Assembly: GCF_002572525.1 (NCBI RefSeq)
Contig: NZ_PDBS01000001.1
Location: forward strand, 3,782,001-3,846,000
Source: Natrinema sp. CBA1119
GTDB taxonomy: Archaea; Halobacteriota; Halobacteria; Halobacteriales; Natrialbaceae
Direction of reading: 5' to 3'
DNA: 64,000 nucleotides
The notes below the pieces were generated by a model, which saw only the letters and a program-made list of their open reading frames with translations, was not told the origin of the DNA and did not search any database. A program made the position numbers and the translations under genes. This document shows, piece by piece, positions 8,717 to 18,505 of this stretch; positions within the stretch are counted from its first letter, which is position 1; each line of letters opens with the position of its first letter.

Positions 8717-9616
8717 ATGGTCGTTCGTGTTCCAACGGAGCGATTCGAGGACGTGCCAGATTTCGACTACGAACCGCAGTACGTCGACGTCGGCGAGTTA
8801 CGGATGGCGTACGTGGAAACCGGCGGCAGTGCAGACGGCGACGAAGCCGAGGAAACGTTCCTCTGTCTGCACGGCGAACCCACGTGGTCGTTCCTGTATC
8901 GGAAGATGATGCCCACGCTGGCCGAGCGCGGCCGCGTAATCGTCCCCGATCTGATCGGTTGCGGACGCTCCGACCGGTACGAGGACCGCGACGAGTACTC
9001 CGTCGAGATGCACTACGACGCGCTGAAGACGTTCGTCGAGGAACTCGACCTGACGAACATCACGCTCGTCTGTCAGGACTGGGGTGGCGTCCTCGGACTC
9101 CCGCTTGCGACCCACGAGCCCGAACGGTTCGCGCGTCTGGTACCGATGAACACCGGCGTCCCGAACGGGTCACAGGAGATGAGCGACAGGTGGCACGAGT
9201 TCGCCGAGATGGTGGCGACAGCTGACGACCTCGACATCGGCAGACTGGTCGAAAACGGTTGCTACAGCGACCTCTCCGATGACGTGGTCGACGCCTACCG
9301 CGCGCCGTTCCCCGACGAGCGATACATGGCCGCCGCGCGGACGTTCCCCGGCCTCGTTCCCACGTCGCCCGACGATCCCGGAGCTGACCTGATGGCCGAA
9401 ACTCAGGAACTCCTCGGCGAGTGGGAGAAACCGGCGTTCGTCCTGTTCGCGAAGGAGGATCCGATCACGTCCCACGACCGCGATCCACTCCGACATCACA
9501 TCCCGACTGCGACCGAACAGCCCGATGTCTGGATCGACGAGGCGGCCCACTTCCTGCAGGAGGACGCCGGCGAAGAGATCGCCGAGCACATCGTCGACTT
9601 CGTTGACCGAACCTGA
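8717..9616 (+). CDS. Haloalkane dehalogenase family alpha/beta hydrolase (HLD-I type)
   Basis: 299 residues. The segment LHGEPTWSFLYRKMMP (about 51-66) closely resembles the HLD-I haloalkane dehalogenases, where it forms the oxyanion hole and carries residues next to the halide site. The nucleophile elbow is CQDWGG with D121 as nucleophile and W122 as first halide-stabilising Trp. The catalytic histidine is H278 in EAAHFLQEDAGE. Such enzymes hydrolyse carbon-halogen bonds of haloalkanes; a related haloarchaeal enzyme from Haloferax is known to be active. The natural substrate here is unknown. Divergent from bioB; single gene. Confidence 0.88.
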   Translation: MVVRVPTERFEDVPDFDYEPQYVDVGELRMAYVETGGSADGDEAEETFLCLHGEPTWSFLYRKMMPTLAERGRVIVPDLIGCGRSDRYEDRDEYSVEMHYDALKTFVEELDLTNITLVCQDWGGVLGLPLATHEPERFARLVPMNTGVPNGSQEMSDRWHEFAEMVATADDLDIGRLVENGCYSDLSDDVVDAYRAPFPDERYMAAARTFPGLVPTSPDDPGADLMAETQELLGEWEKPAFVLFAKEDPITSHDRDPLRHHIPTATEQPDVWIDEAAHFLQEDAGEEIAEHIVDFVDRT

Positions 9617-9987
9617 CTCGAGGCGCAGAACCGACTGCTACCGGGGTGTCTCCGCATCCCACTTCTCGGATATCTCTGCAGTCACGTTCACGAGGGAATC
9701 CTCGCACTCGTCCGTCCCCTCCTGTGCGCGATCGCGGGCGGCGAGACGGACTCGTACCGGAATCCCCCGACCGTCGACGGGCGGTGGAGCCGCGCACCAG
9801 CCCCCTCAAGCGACAGTTTGCCGAATCAACGGCTTCGACGGCGTTCAACTGGTCGTTTGTCAACATCCACGGGCGTCGACCCGCGTCGATGGCCAGCACA
9901 CTAATACGTCATCAATCTCAATTCGCGTGACTGAAAAAATTCCAAAAATTAAAGTCGCGTGATAATCGACTAGCACAGAAGGATTTC
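9617..9987. other. Gene-poor interval
   Basis: No convincing gene on either strand. The right half turns AT rich (9925-9965, runs of A with AAATTAAAG near 9950), which fits the promoter of the acidic protein that starts at 9988. Confidence 0.6.
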
Positions 9988-10869
9988 ATGACTGATAGTA
10001 CGACAGACACGCAGTCGGCCGACGGCGGGTTCGAGGTGGGCTCGAGCGTCGACGATCTCTTCGGGGAGATCGAGTCGGACGGGGATTCAGAGGGCGGCCA
10101 GCGAGCCGAGACCGACGACGGGGACGGGTCCGACGTCGTCGAAGATCAGACGGCCGCCGACGTCTTCGACCAGCTTCGGACGGACGCCGGCGATGAGAAC
10201 GGGGCCGACGACATTCTCGCGGACGAGAGCCCGGACGAGATCATCGCAAGCGCGGACGAGCCGGACCCCGAGCCCGACGCGACGGTCGATGCGGACCTGC
10301 TGGCCGACGACGACGAGCTCGCGGATCTCCTGCTCACTGGCCGGTCGAAGGAGACCGACGGGGAGTTCCTCTGGATCGACCCCGCAGACGACGCGGGGAC
10401 GGACGGCGTCGAGAAAGGCGACGAAGGCCGACTCGAGGAGAGTGCAGACGCGACACCTGACTGGGAATCAACCGACGCAACCGACGACGTGGCCGATGAT
10501 ACGGCTGCTGACGTGACCGACAACGCGACCGACGATACGGCTGCTGTCGAGCAATCCGACGCGGCCGAGCCGATCACGGACCACACTGACGGCGACGTCG
10601 ACGTCGACGAATCCGCCTCCCCGAACGATACCGAGACGAAACCCGAATCCGCCACATCGTCGGCACCCGAGATCATCTCCGACGACGGTTCCGAGACGAT
10701 ATCGGACTCGAGCGACGACGGTGGGTCCGGTCTCGAGGAAGACGAAACTGCGCCAGAATCCGCCGCCGACGGAGACGACGCCGAGGAGGAGCCGGAGCGA
10801 GCGGACGCGGACGACGCACCCTCCGGCCCCCTCTCCAAAGTCCGTGCGACGCTGGGCGGACTCTTCTGA
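9988..10869 (+). CDS. Low-complexity acidic hypothetical protein
   Basis: 293 residues, overwhelmingly Asp, Glu, Ser, Thr and Ala. Two short ordered-looking motifs stand out: an N-terminal FEVGSSVDDLFGEIES segment and a C-terminal basic/hydrophobic tail, PLSKVRATLGGLF. Between them are degenerate repeats of the ATDDTA / DNATDDTAA kind (about residues 165-190). There is also a middle block with hydrophobic residues, ELADLLLTG...GEFLWIDP (about 110-130), that could be a small folded or binding element. No enzyme motif or membrane span. It may be a disordered linker or adaptor protein. I do not recognise a characterised family. Confidence 0.6.
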   Translation: MTDSTTDTQSADGGFEVGSSVDDLFGEIESDGDSEGGQRAETDDGDGSDVVEDQTAADVFDQLRTDAGDENGADDILADESPDEIIASADEPDPEPDATVDADLLADDDELADLLLTGRSKETDGEFLWIDPADDAGTDGVEKGDEGRLEESADATPDWESTDATDDVADDTAADVTDNATDDTAAVEQSDAAEPITDHTDGDVDVDESASPNDTETKPESATSSAPEIISDDGSETISDSSDDGGSGLEEDETAPESAADGDDAEEEPERADADDAPSGPLSKVRATLGGLF

Positions 10870-10950
10870 TCGTCGTGAGATCTGTCACGGCGACTCCCGG
10901 GCGACCGGGACGCGTTCGTTCGCCGCTCTCGACTGTGTGTAGGCAGGGCG

Positions 10951-11103
10951 TTACGGGTCGGGATGCCACGCAATATCCGCCCGCCGAACCGTATACGGAC
11001 GCTCGCCGCACTCGGGACAGCACGTTCCGCCGCCAGGATCGTCGACCCGCTCCGGAATCGTATGCTCGTTTCCGCAGCTGTCGCACTCCAGCCAGACCGG
11101 CAT
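10951..11103 (-). CDS. Small CPxCG-type zinc-ribbon protein (50 aa)
   Basis: A 50-residue ORF starting MPVWLECDSCGNEH with two zinc knuckles: C7-x2-C10 and C29-x2-C32 (CCPECGERPY). It ends WHPDP before TAA. This is the layout of the haloarchaeal small zinc-finger proteins that carry two CPxCG-like motifs and are mostly of unknown function, some linked to biofilm and swarming phenotypes. A TATA-like GATCATAAG lies about 26 bp upstream of the ATG, consistent with a leaderless mRNA. It is convergent with the acidic protein upstream. The gene is easily missed because of its size. Confidence 0.75.
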   Translation of the reverse strand: MPVWLECDSCGNEHTIPERVDDPGGGTCCPECGERPYTVRRADIAWHPDP

Positions 11104-11294
11104 ACGAGACACTGACGGGTGACGCACTTATGATCATGCTGCGGGAGAGCGACGGGGCGACCGTATTAAGCCGGTAACGGCGACGCTACTCGTCACTCGA
11201 GAAGCGAGTACGCTCGAGTCGCCGAAATGGGAGAGAAATAGGAGAGAAACGGCCCGCAGCGTCGGTCACGGGCCGCCTCGAGAGCGAGACGGCG

Positions 11295-12167
11295 TTAGTC
11301 GAGGAAGCCTTCGATGTGGTCGGCGACTTCCTCGGGGGTGTCGCCGACGGGGACCCCGGCGTCGTTGAGCGCGTTGATCTTGCTCTCGGCGGTCCCGGTC
11401 CCGGAGCCGGAGACGATCGCACCGGCGTGGCCCATTCGCTTGCCCGGTGGGGCGGTGCGGCCGGCGATGAAGCCGGCGACCGGCGTGTCGACGTAGTCGT
11501 CGATGAACGCGGCGGCTTCCTCTTCGTCCTCGCCGCCGATCTCGCCGCACATGACGATGGCGTCGGTCTCGGGATCGTCCTCGAAGAGTTCGAGGGCGTC
11601 GACGAAGTCCGTCCCGATAATCGGGTCGCCGCCGATACCGATGGCGGTGGTCTGGCCGATGCCGCGATTGGTCAGACTGTCGACGACCTGGTAGGTCAGG
11701 GTGCCCGAGCGGGAGACCAGCCCGACGTTCCCCTCGGAGAAGATGTTGCCGGGGAGAATGCCGAGTTTGGCTTCGCCGGGCGTGATGAGGCCGGGACAGT
11801 TCGGACCGATGAGGCGGGTATCCGTCTCGGAGAGGCGCTTGTTGACTCGCGCCATGTCCTGCGTCGGGATGCCTTCCGTGATCGCGACCGCGAGGTCGAG
11901 CCCCGAATCGAGCGACTCGAAGACGGCGTCGCCGGCGAACGCCGGCGGGACGAAGATGACGGACGTGTCCGCGTTCTCCTCGTCGACCGCTTCGTGGACC
12001 GTGTCGTAGACCGGCACGCCTGCGGTCTCCTGGCCGCCCTTGCCGGGGACCGCGCCGGCGACGACGTTGGTGCCGTACTCCATCATCTGTTCGGCGTGGA
12101 ACTTGCCTTCCCCGCCGGTGATGCCCTGTACCACGACGCGCGTGTCGTCGTCGACTAGTACACTCAT
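11295..12167 (-). CDS. sucD: Succinyl-CoA synthetase (ADP-forming) alpha subunit
   Basis: 290 residues. The CoA-binding N-terminal domain contains [14 protein letters not shown] (about 16-29) and the [12 protein letters not shown] loop. [16 protein letters not shown] (121-136) is the family signature. The phosphohistidine is H247 in [13 protein letters not shown]. With SucC it catalyses substrate-level phosphorylation in the TCA cycle. The start codon overlaps the sucC stop by four bases (ATGA), so the pair is an operon with sucC first. Confidence 0.97.
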   Translation of the reverse strand: MSVLVDDDTRVVVQGITGGEGKFHAEQMMEYGTNVVAGAVPGKGGQETAGVPVYDTVHEAVDEENADTSVIFVPPAFAGDAVFESLDSGLDLAVAITEGIPTQDMARVNKRLSETDTRLIGPNCPGLITPGEAKLGILPGNIFSEGNVGLVSRSGTLTYQVVDSLTNRGIGQTTAIGIGGDPIIGTDFVDALELFEDDPETDAIVMCGEIGGEDEEEAAAFIDDYVDTPVAGFIAGRTAPPGKRMGHAGAIVSGSGTGTAESKINALNDAGVPVGDTPEEVADHIEGFLD

Positions 12168-13315
12168 TGGTCGTTCACCTCCCCAGCGTACTCGACAGCA
12201 CGTTGGACCGCGTCCTCGAGGGTCTGTTCGACCGTCACGAGGTCCTCGTTCAGAATCTCCATGCCTTCCTCCCAGTTGGTCCCGGCCAGTCGGACGACGA
12301 CCGGCTTGGGGATCTCGTCGAACTGCTCGAGCGCTTCGTTGATCCCGCGGGCGACCTCGTCGCCGCGCGTGATCCCGCCGAAGATGTTGAAGACGACCGA
12401 ATCGACGTTGTCGTCGGAGAACACCATGTCGAGCGCGTTCGCGATGCGGGCGGCCTTCGCGCCGCCGCCGACGTCCAGGAAGTTCGCGGGCTTCCCGCCG
12501 TAGTGGTCGACCAGATCCAGCGTCGTCATCACGAGACCCGCGCCGTTGCCGATGATGCCGACGTTGCCGTCGAGGCGGACGTAGTCGAAGCCGTACTCGT
12601 CGGCCTTCTGCTCGAGTTCGTCGCCGCCGGCGGCCGCCTCCTCCATCTCGGCGAGTTCGGGCTGGCGGAACAGCGCGTCCTCGTCGATGTTCATCACGGC
12701 GTCGGCCGCAATGACCTCGTTGTCGCTGGTGACCATCAGCGGGTTGATCTCGGCGTCAGCGCCGTCCTTGTCGTCCCAGAGCTGATAGAGAGTCGTGAGA
12801 ACGCTCGAGACGTCGCGCGCGATAGACTGATCGACGCCGGCGTCGTAGACCGCCTTCCGGGCCTGGTAGGGATGCATCCCGAAAGCGGGATCGATGTGTT
12901 CGCGGGCGATCGCCTCGGGATCCTCCTCGGCGACCTCCTCGATATTGACCCCGCCCTTGGTCGAGACCATCGCGACGGGTTTGCCCTCGCCGCGGTCCAT
13001 CGTGATCCCGACGTAGAGTTCGTTCGTGAAGTCGACCGCTTCCTCGACGAGGACGCGATCCACGTGATACCCCTTCAGATCCATTCCGAGGATGGACTCG
13101 GCCGCCTCGCGGGCCTCGTCCGCGTCGTCGACGAGTTTGATCCCGCCGGCTTTCCCCCGGCCGCCGACCTGTACCTGTGCCTTGACCGCGACTGGATAGC
13201 CGATTTCCTCGGCCGCGGCGACGACGCCGTCGACGTCGGACGCGAGCTGCGAGTCCGGCGTCGGTACCCCGGCATCGGCGAAGACCTGCTTCGCCTGGTA
13301 CTCGTGTAATTTCAT
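12164..13315 (-). CDS. sucC: Succinyl-CoA synthetase (ADP-forming) beta subunit
   Basis: 383 residues. An ATP-grasp domain at the N terminus ([18 protein letters not shown], then [18 protein letters not shown], about 44-61), the nucleotide/metal region EINPLMV, and the C-terminal flavodoxin-like ligase domain with [12 protein letters not shown] and [14 protein letters not shown]. The length matches family norms. An ATTTAAGC TATA-like box sits about 28-30 bp upstream of the ATG. First gene of sucCD. No anomalies. Confidence 0.97.
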   Translation of the reverse strand: MKLHEYQAKQVFADAGVPTPDSQLASDVDGVVAAAEEIGYPVAVKAQVQVGGRGKAGGIKLVDDADEAREAAESILGMDLKGYHVDRVLVEEAVDFTNELYVGITMDRGEGKPVAMVSTKGGVNIEEVAEEDPEAIAREHIDPAFGMHPYQARKAVYDAGVDQSIARDVSSVLTTLYQLWDDKDGADAEINPLMVTSDNEVIAADAVMNIDEDALFRQPELAEMEEAAAGGDELEQKADEYGFDYVRLDGNVGIIGNGAGLVMTTLDLVDHYGGKPANFLDVGGGAKAARIANALDMVFSDDNVDSVVFNIFGGITRGDEVARGINEALEQFDEIPKPVVVRLAGTNWEEGMEILNEDLVTVEQTLEDAVQRAVEYAGEVNDQ

Positions 13316-13650
13316 ACCATTCGAACGGGCGTTCCGACCTTGCTTAAATCCTGCCAGTTTCCACTCGGCACCGGGTATCCATCGACGTGTATCAACGACA
13401 CGACCGATGTTAGTCCCGTAGCGTGTTCTCGTTCGCTACGTTTGTGTGGATTTTCAAGTGAAGTGGGGAAGAGACAATCACGCGTCCGAACCCGACGCCG
13501 CAGCGGTGTCACGAGTGGTCGATCTTCAATGCCATCATCGACCGTCCGTTCGAGAGCGAGAGAGACTACGGAACGTCTCGGACTCGAGCGCCGACCGCCA
13601 GCAGAGCATTCAATGCTCGCCTCTCCCTACCGACGCGTAGAGGCCGCCCC
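13316..13650. other. Divergent promoter interval between sucC and the prenyltransferase gene
   Basis: 335 bp with no supportable gene. The left end carries the sucC TATA-like ATTTAAGC near 13343. No clear TATA was found close to the GTG start of the rightward gene. Confidence 0.5.
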
Positions 13651-14523
13651 GTGACCAACCCTACCGCAACTCGGCGACAGTCGGGGTGGCTGTCGTCGAT
13701 AACGGCCGTGCTGCGGTTTCTGGTTCACAGCAACCTCTTTATCTCGCTGGCGACGGTCAGCGTGGCCGTCACGACGATACTCCTTGCGGACCTCCCGCTC
13801 GAGCCCCTGCCGCTGTTCATCGTCTTCGCGGCGACGATGTTCGTCTACACCGTCAACCGGTTCACCGACCTCGAGGAAGACGAGCAGAACGTCCCGCGGC
13901 GCGCGGCGTTTACGAAGCGGTACGGCCGCCTCTGGCTGACGGCGGGGATCGTCCTCTACGTCGCCGCGATCGGGATCGCCGTCGCGCTCGGCCTCTCGGG
14001 GGCCGCGTACCTGTTCCTCCCGCTCGCGGTCGCACTGATCTACTCCCTCGGCGGCGTCAAACGAACCTTCCTCGTGAAGAACCTCGTCGTCGGCCTCGCG
14101 TGGGGCGCGATCCCGCTGGGCGTCGGCTACTACTACGATCGGCTCGGCTCGCTTGAGATCCTGTTTCTGTTCGTCTACGTGACGGTCATGATCACCATCG
14201 CCGCGGTGGTCTTCGACATCAAGGACATCGAGGGCGACCGGGAGGAAGACATCCCGACGGTTCCGAACCTGTTCGGTCCGCGAGCGACGCGGGTGGGGTC
14301 GCTGGTGGCGACGGTCGCCGTCGCCGCCGCGGTCGTCGCCCTCGCGGCGACGGGCACGATACCGCGCGAGTTCCTCGTCGTGCTCGCGATGAACGCCTAC
14401 GTCTGCGCCTACGTGCCCTTCGCGACCCCCGATCGCGGCCCGCTCTACTACGGCTTCGTCGTCGACGGCGAACACGTCTTTCTGGCCGCCGTCGTCTGCG
14501 CGCTCGAGTGGCTGGTCTGGTGA
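13651..14523 (+). CDS. UbiA-family prenyltransferase (membrane)
   Basis: 290 residues from GTG, with about eight or nine hydrophobic membrane segments. Two Asp-rich motifs typical of the UbiA superfamily are present: NRFTDLEED (69-77) and DIKDIEGD (189-196), which bind the Mg-diphosphate of an isoprenoid donor. Members make menaquinone, archaeal ether lipids, heme O or C50 carotenoids; the sequence alone does not separate these, and there are no lipid or carotenoid genes next to it. The 3' end lies inside a 67-bp perfect tandem duplication (14485-14619), and the stop is in the first copy. Confidence 0.82.
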   Translation: MTNPTATRRQSGWLSSITAVLRFLVHSNLFISLATVSVAVTTILLADLPLEPLPLFIVFAATMFVYTVNRFTDLEEDEQNVPRRAAFTKRYGRLWLTAGIVLYVAAIGIAVALGLSGAAYLFLPLAVALIYSLGGVKRTFLVKNLVVGLAWGAIPLGVGYYYDRLGSLEILFLFVYVTVMITIAAVVFDIKDIEGDREEDIPTVPNLFGPRATRVGSLVATVAVAAAVVALAATGTIPREFLVVLAMNAYVCAYVPFATPDRGPLYYGFVVDGEHVFLAAVVCALEWLVW

Positions 14524-14619
14524 CTCACACCACGTCTCAGTCGTCGTCTGCGCCGCCGTCGTCTGCGCGCTCGAGTGGCTGGTCTGGTGACTCACACCAC
14601 GTCTCAGTCGTCGTCTGCG
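14485..14619. repeat. Perfect 67-bp tandem duplication across two convergent gene ends
   Basis: Copy 1 is 14485-14551 and copy 2 is 14552-14618, identical base for base, with one further matching base at 14619. Each copy holds the last codons and TGA of the UbiA gene and the complement of the TGA of the oppositely oriented RNA-ligase-partner gene. 67 is not a multiple of three. The functional stop of the rightward gene is in copy 1 and that of the leftward gene is in copy 2, so both proteins keep their ends. Confidence 0.95.
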
Positions 14620-15293
14620 ACGCCGGTCGCCCGCAGGTACTCCTCGAGCAGCGTCGGGAACTGCCCCCCGCGGACGTACCGGAGGCCGAACTCGTCGGCC
14701 CAGGAGATGATGCCCCGATCTTCGGTGACGACGCCGGCGTCTAACTCTCGAGCGAGAACCAGCAGGTCGAAGTCCTCGCGAGAGTCGAGCACGCCCCGCC
14801 GGAGCGCCCGACGGTACTTGTCGCGCATGTCCGAGAGAATGCGATCGGCGTCGGTCATGTACGCCTCGCGCCCGTCGTCGGCGTTCGAGCCACCGGCGAG
14901 CGCTTCGGGATCGAGCTGTTCGACCTCGCGGATCGCCTTCTCCGAGACGCGGAGGCCGCGGTCCACGCGATCGCTCATCTCGTCGATGAAGTTGTAGACG
15001 ATGTTCGCCGGAATCGTGACGCCGTACCGGTCGGGACTCTTGCGGACGACCCACGTGTCGAGCCGCGAGAAGACGGCGTCGTCGACGTCCCGTTCGCGCA
15101 GCATCGTCGCGAGTTCGTCGTGGATCGACGGCGGCACGTAACAGGAGATGTTGAGTTCGAGCCGCGCGGTCGCGACGAGATCGAGCAGGCGGACCACGGC
15201 GTCCTCGAGCGATTCGTCGTCGCGGCGGATCTCCTCGGTGATGAACAGCGACGTGTCGAGGACGAACCGTTGACGCGGCAGTTCACCGGGCAT
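14604..15293 (-). CDS. RNA ligase partner protein, PIN-like (MJ1548 family)
   Basis: 229 residues from the ATG at 15293, chosen because the conserved core starts at [10 protein letters not shown] a few residues later; an upstream ATG at 15329 would add 12 residues. The Asp in VLDTS, acidic residues in the middle, and D..VVTEDRGI near the C terminus are the pattern of PIN-type nuclease domains. [17 protein letters not shown] resembles the conserved end of the archaeal family that is nearly always encoded beside an Rnl3-type RNA ligase, as it is here (divergent, 127 bp apart). It probably acts with the ligase on RNA ends; the exact role is not established. Confidence 0.85.
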   Translation of the reverse strand: MPGELPRQRFVLDTSLFITEEIRRDDESLEDAVVRLLDLVATARLELNISCYVPPSIHDELATMLRERDVDDAVFSRLDTWVVRKSPDRYGVTIPANIVYNFIDEMSDRVDRGLRVSEKAIREVEQLDPEALAGGSNADDGREAYMTDADRILSDMRDKYRRALRRGVLDSREDFDLLVLARELDAGVVTEDRGIISWADEFGLRYVRGGQFPTLLEEYLRATGVADDD

Positions 15294-15420
15294 AGTCCTC
15301 AGTTGGACGGGAATCCACATAGACCTCATCCCGCGATCGCTTTGGCGCGGCGGACGGCCGAAGCGATCGACGATCGGTGATCGACCGGGTGTTTTTCACC
15401 GGGAACGTGGTCGACGACGT

Positions 15421-16560
15421 ATGGACCGCGACGAGTACCTCGAGCGGCTCGGTGCGACCACGGAGGAGGCCGCCGACCTCTTCGAGCACTTCGAGCAGCG
15501 GTCGGCTGCCGGCCGAACACACCACGTGCTCACCGCAACTCGCCACGGCGTGGAGCGTGGAACCGTCATCGTCGAGGAAAGTGACGTCGTCGTTCGCGGC
15601 TATCCGAGCGTTCCGCGGATCCTCGTTCTCGATCCCGGTATTCCCTCGTTTTTCGAGGCGAACGAGACGGTCGCAATCGAGGAGAAACTCGACGGTTTCA
15701 ACGTCCGGATCGCAGCTGTTGGAGCCGGCTCCGGGGAGCCCCTCGCGTTTACCAGAAGCGGTTACGTCTGCCCGTTTACGACGGCACGGGCGCGCGAGCG
15801 CCTCCCGCTCGAGACGTTCTTTTCGAGCCATCCGGAGACAGTCCTCTGTGCCGAATTGATTGGATCGGAAACGCCGTACACGACCCACGACTACGAAGGT
15901 GTCGACACCCACGAGTTCAGGGTGATCGACATCCGTGACCGCGAGTCCGGTGAGCCACTTTCCGTCGCCGATCGACGGTCCCGCTGCGAGGAGTACGGGT
16001 TCGGACAACCGCGACACTTCGGTCGGATGGAGCCGTCGACCGCACGTGAGACGGTCGAAGAGACGATCGACGAACTCGATGCGGCGGGACGGGAGGGCGT
16101 CGTCCTGAAGTCGGCAGACGGGCAGTCGATGGTCAAGTACACGACCGAATCACAGCACCACGAGGAACTCGCGTACGCGTTTTCGCTTCCCTTCGATCAC
16201 GGCCGCGACTTCGTCTTTTCCCGAATCGTTCGGGACGCGTTTCAGGCGGCCGAGTTGGACGGAACCGATGCTCGGCTCAGGGCGCGGGCGCATGCGCTCG
16301 GCGAATCGATCCTCGAGCCGATGGTCTCGACTATTCGGGACGTGGCGGACGGCGAAACCGTCGGGGAACGACACACGGTCAGGGGCGATCCCGACTCGAT
16401 CGACGCGCTTCTCGAGCACCTGCACGAGCAATCACTGACGCTCGAGTTCGAGGCCGATCGCCGGGAAGACGGTGAGCGCGTCGTCGAGTTCGTGAAGGTG
16501 GCCGAATCGAGTCGGGACCGGATCCGGTACTATCTGGACGGTGGGACGCGGGACGAATGA
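15421..16560 (+). CDS. ATP-dependent RNA ligase, Rnl3 (Pab1020) family
   Basis: 379 residues. The nucleotidyltransferase motif I is EKLDGFNVR with the adenylated lysine at K89. Motif III/IIIa-like AELIGSETPY and motif IV/V-like GVVLKSADGQSMVKY (K near 230-238) complete the core. A C-terminal domain rich in charged helices follows, expected to mediate dimerisation in this family. Archaeal Rnl3 ligases join or circularise single-stranded RNA. The divergent neighbour encodes its usual PIN-like partner, which strengthens the call. Single-gene unit, ATG start. Confidence 0.9.
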   Translation: MDRDEYLERLGATTEEAADLFEHFEQRSAAGRTHHVLTATRHGVERGTVIVEESDVVVRGYPSVPRILVLDPGIPSFFEANETVAIEEKLDGFNVRIAAVGAGSGEPLAFTRSGYVCPFTTARARERLPLETFFSSHPETVLCAELIGSETPYTTHDYEGVDTHEFRVIDIRDRESGEPLSVADRRSRCEEYGFGQPRHFGRMEPSTARETVEETIDELDAAGREGVVLKSADGQSMVKYTTESQHHEELAYAFSLPFDHGRDFVFSRIVRDAFQAAELDGTDARLRARAHALGESILEPMVSTIRDVADGETVGERHTVRGDPDSIDALLEHLHEQSLTLEFEADRREDGERVVEFVKVAESSRDRIRYYLDGGTRDE

Positions 16561-16656
16561 CCGGAAAACTGGATGAATGGAGGAGTAACTGGCGAATTGC
16601 CGGAGAAAAGGAAGAATCACGAGTTCTGTCCGATAGTCGCGAGCCGAACGAGCGGT

Positions 16657-18420
16657 TCAGTCCCGCGGCAACTCGGCCTCGATATCGGCCCCGGAAGCGG
16701 ACTCCGTCGGGCTCGAATCGGGGGCCGAATCGACCCCACGGAATTCGAATCTGGCACCGCCGGTCTCGCTTTCGGTACTACCGCTCGTCCAGCCGTGGGC
16801 CGTCGAAATCCGGTCGACGATCGAGAGCCCGAACCCCGTTCCCTCCTCGTCCGTCGTGTACCCGCCTTCGAAGACCCTCTCCCGTCGGCAGGCCGGAATA
16901 CCGATGCCATCGTCCTCGACGTAAAACCCGCCGAAAGAGTCGTCTGCGGAGTCGTCGATCGTTCCCACTCGAATCTCGAGGCCGGCACCGTCCGTGCTCT
17001 CCGTCCCGTGGTCGATCGAATTGCGAAACAGGTTCTCGAGCAACCGCGTCAACCGCGTCCGGTCCGCGAAGATCGAGACGTCCGCGTCGATAGCGAGCGA
17101 TGCCGATCCGGTATCGACGCCGTTCCAGGCCGTTTCGGCGACCGTAGCGAGCGCAACGGGCTCCGGATCGGTGACGGCCGCCCCCTCGCGGGCGAGCGTG
17201 AGGACGTCCTCGATGATCGTTTCCATCCGCTCGTGAGAGCGTTCGATTTCGTCGAAATACCCGTCGTTGTCGCCCGTTTCGGACGCGAGTTCGAGATAGC
17301 CCCTGGCGACGGTTAGCGGGTTCCGGAGATCGTGCGAGACGATGGTGGCGAACTCCTCGAGACGGGCATTCGATTCCTCGAGTTTCGATTCGCGGTTCGT
17401 CCGATCGGTGATGTCGCGGGCGATCAGCAGCCAGCCGACGTGTTGATTTCGGTCGTCGTCGATCGGCGCCCCCGTCAGCAGGAAATGGGACGAGTCGATC
17501 GTCGCTCGTACGGCCGTCCGTTCCCTGCCGTCGGTGAGGGTCTCGTAGCGGTCACAGAACTCCGTTCCGGCGAACAACGGTTGGAACGGTCGACCGATGG
17601 GGGATGCGGTATCGTCACCGACGCGATCGAGCAGCCGGTGGCCTTCGGGGTTGATATCGATGAGGCGGTCGGTATCATCGATGACGAAGATCGCGGCGGA
17701 GACGCTGTCGAACACTCGATCGCGGGCGATTGGCATGAGGTCCAACAGTCGGTACCGAACGACGGCGACCGTAAACAGGATGCCCGACGTGATACCACCG
17801 ATCGGCATCAGATCGATCGCGACGAGGTCGAGCACGTAGATTCCGTGTGCGAGCCAGGGTGCCACAGCCGCACCGAGCAGGACGAAACTCTGTCCGCGAT
17901 ACACCGCCCGCGATCGATACAGGAACTTGAGGATCATCGCGGTAGTAGCGGCGTTCACTGCGTACGCGTACCCGAGGTAGAGCGCGACTGCGGGGCCGAA
18001 CTCGTAGGTGATCGGTATCGCTCCCGCCGTGGCCGGCTCCAGCGTCGTATACAGGAGATTGCCCGGATTGGTGTACACCAAGAGCACGAGAGCCATCGAC
18101 GGAATCGCGAGCGCACCGACGATCCGCGGCCGAAGCAAGCGTTCCCGCCCGGTGTACTCAAGGACGAACAGGAGTTTCATCAGCGAGACGAGTGCGACAC
18201 CGACCGACACCGTTCGGAGCGAAAGCGAGGCGACCGTGACGCTATCAGTGACGAGAACGAGCGAGACCGATCCGTTCCAGATCGCGAGCCCGCCCAGCAG
18301 CGACAGGAGTGTCACCGCGCCGGTTCGATTCCGATACTGCCAGAGGAAGGCGCTCGCCACGACGGCCGTGAGCGTGGCGAGCAGATAGATCGTCTGAGTG
18401 ATCGACAGGAGATCCGCCAT
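16657..18420 (-). CDS. 7TM-PAS sensor histidine kinase (paralog 1)
   Basis: 587 residues from the ATG at 18420; an ATG eight codons upstream exists but alignment to the neighbouring paralog and a TATTACTTG box about 27 bp upstream favour this one. N-terminal region with seven hydrophobic spans (about 5-220, HisKA_7TM type), then a PAS domain (FDSVSAAIFVIDDTDRLIDINPEG), the dimerisation/phosphoacceptor helix with H363 in IVSHDLRNPLTVARG, and an ATPase domain with N box FRNSIDHG, DDGIGIP and EGTGFGLSIV. Acts in the membrane, passing phosphate to an unlinked response regulator. Lies 85 bp downstream of its paralog, same strand. Confidence 0.93.
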   Translation of the reverse strand: MADLLSITQTIYLLATLTAVVASAFLWQYRNRTGAVTLLSLLGGLAIWNGSVSLVLVTDSVTVASLSLRTVSVGVALVSLMKLLFVLEYTGRERLLRPRIVGALAIPSMALVLLVYTNPGNLLYTTLEPATAGAIPITYEFGPAVALYLGYAYAVNAATTAMILKFLYRSRAVYRGQSFVLLGAAVAPWLAHGIYVLDLVAIDLMPIGGITSGILFTVAVVRYRLLDLMPIARDRVFDSVSAAIFVIDDTDRLIDINPEGHRLLDRVGDDTASPIGRPFQPLFAGTEFCDRYETLTDGRERTAVRATIDSSHFLLTGAPIDDDRNQHVGWLLIARDITDRTNRESKLEESNARLEEFATIVSHDLRNPLTVARGYLELASETGDNDGYFDEIERSHERMETIIEDVLTLAREGAAVTDPEPVALATVAETAWNGVDTGSASLAIDADVSIFADRTRLTRLLENLFRNSIDHGTESTDGAGLEIRVGTIDDSADDSFGGFYVEDDGIGIPACRRERVFEGGYTTDEEGTGFGLSIVDRISTAHGWTSGSTESETGGARFEFRGVDSAPDSSPTESASGADIEAELPRD

Positions 18421-18505
18421 CGCCTGATAGGTAGCCCGAATCAAGTAATAGGCACCGGCCGATAGTGTTGGTCAAGCGACCAATCGACTGCCCGACGGCG
18501 TCGGT

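Noticed and set aside
11316-13309. Long plus-strand frames opposite sucD and sucC (280 and 380 codons)
   Set aside because: Antisense shadows caused by high-G+C third positions. The minus-strand genes are unmistakable.
17332-18465. 377-codon plus-strand frame opposite histidine kinase 1
   Set aside because: Antisense of a clear seven-span kinase; unnatural Arg/Asp/Glu pattern.
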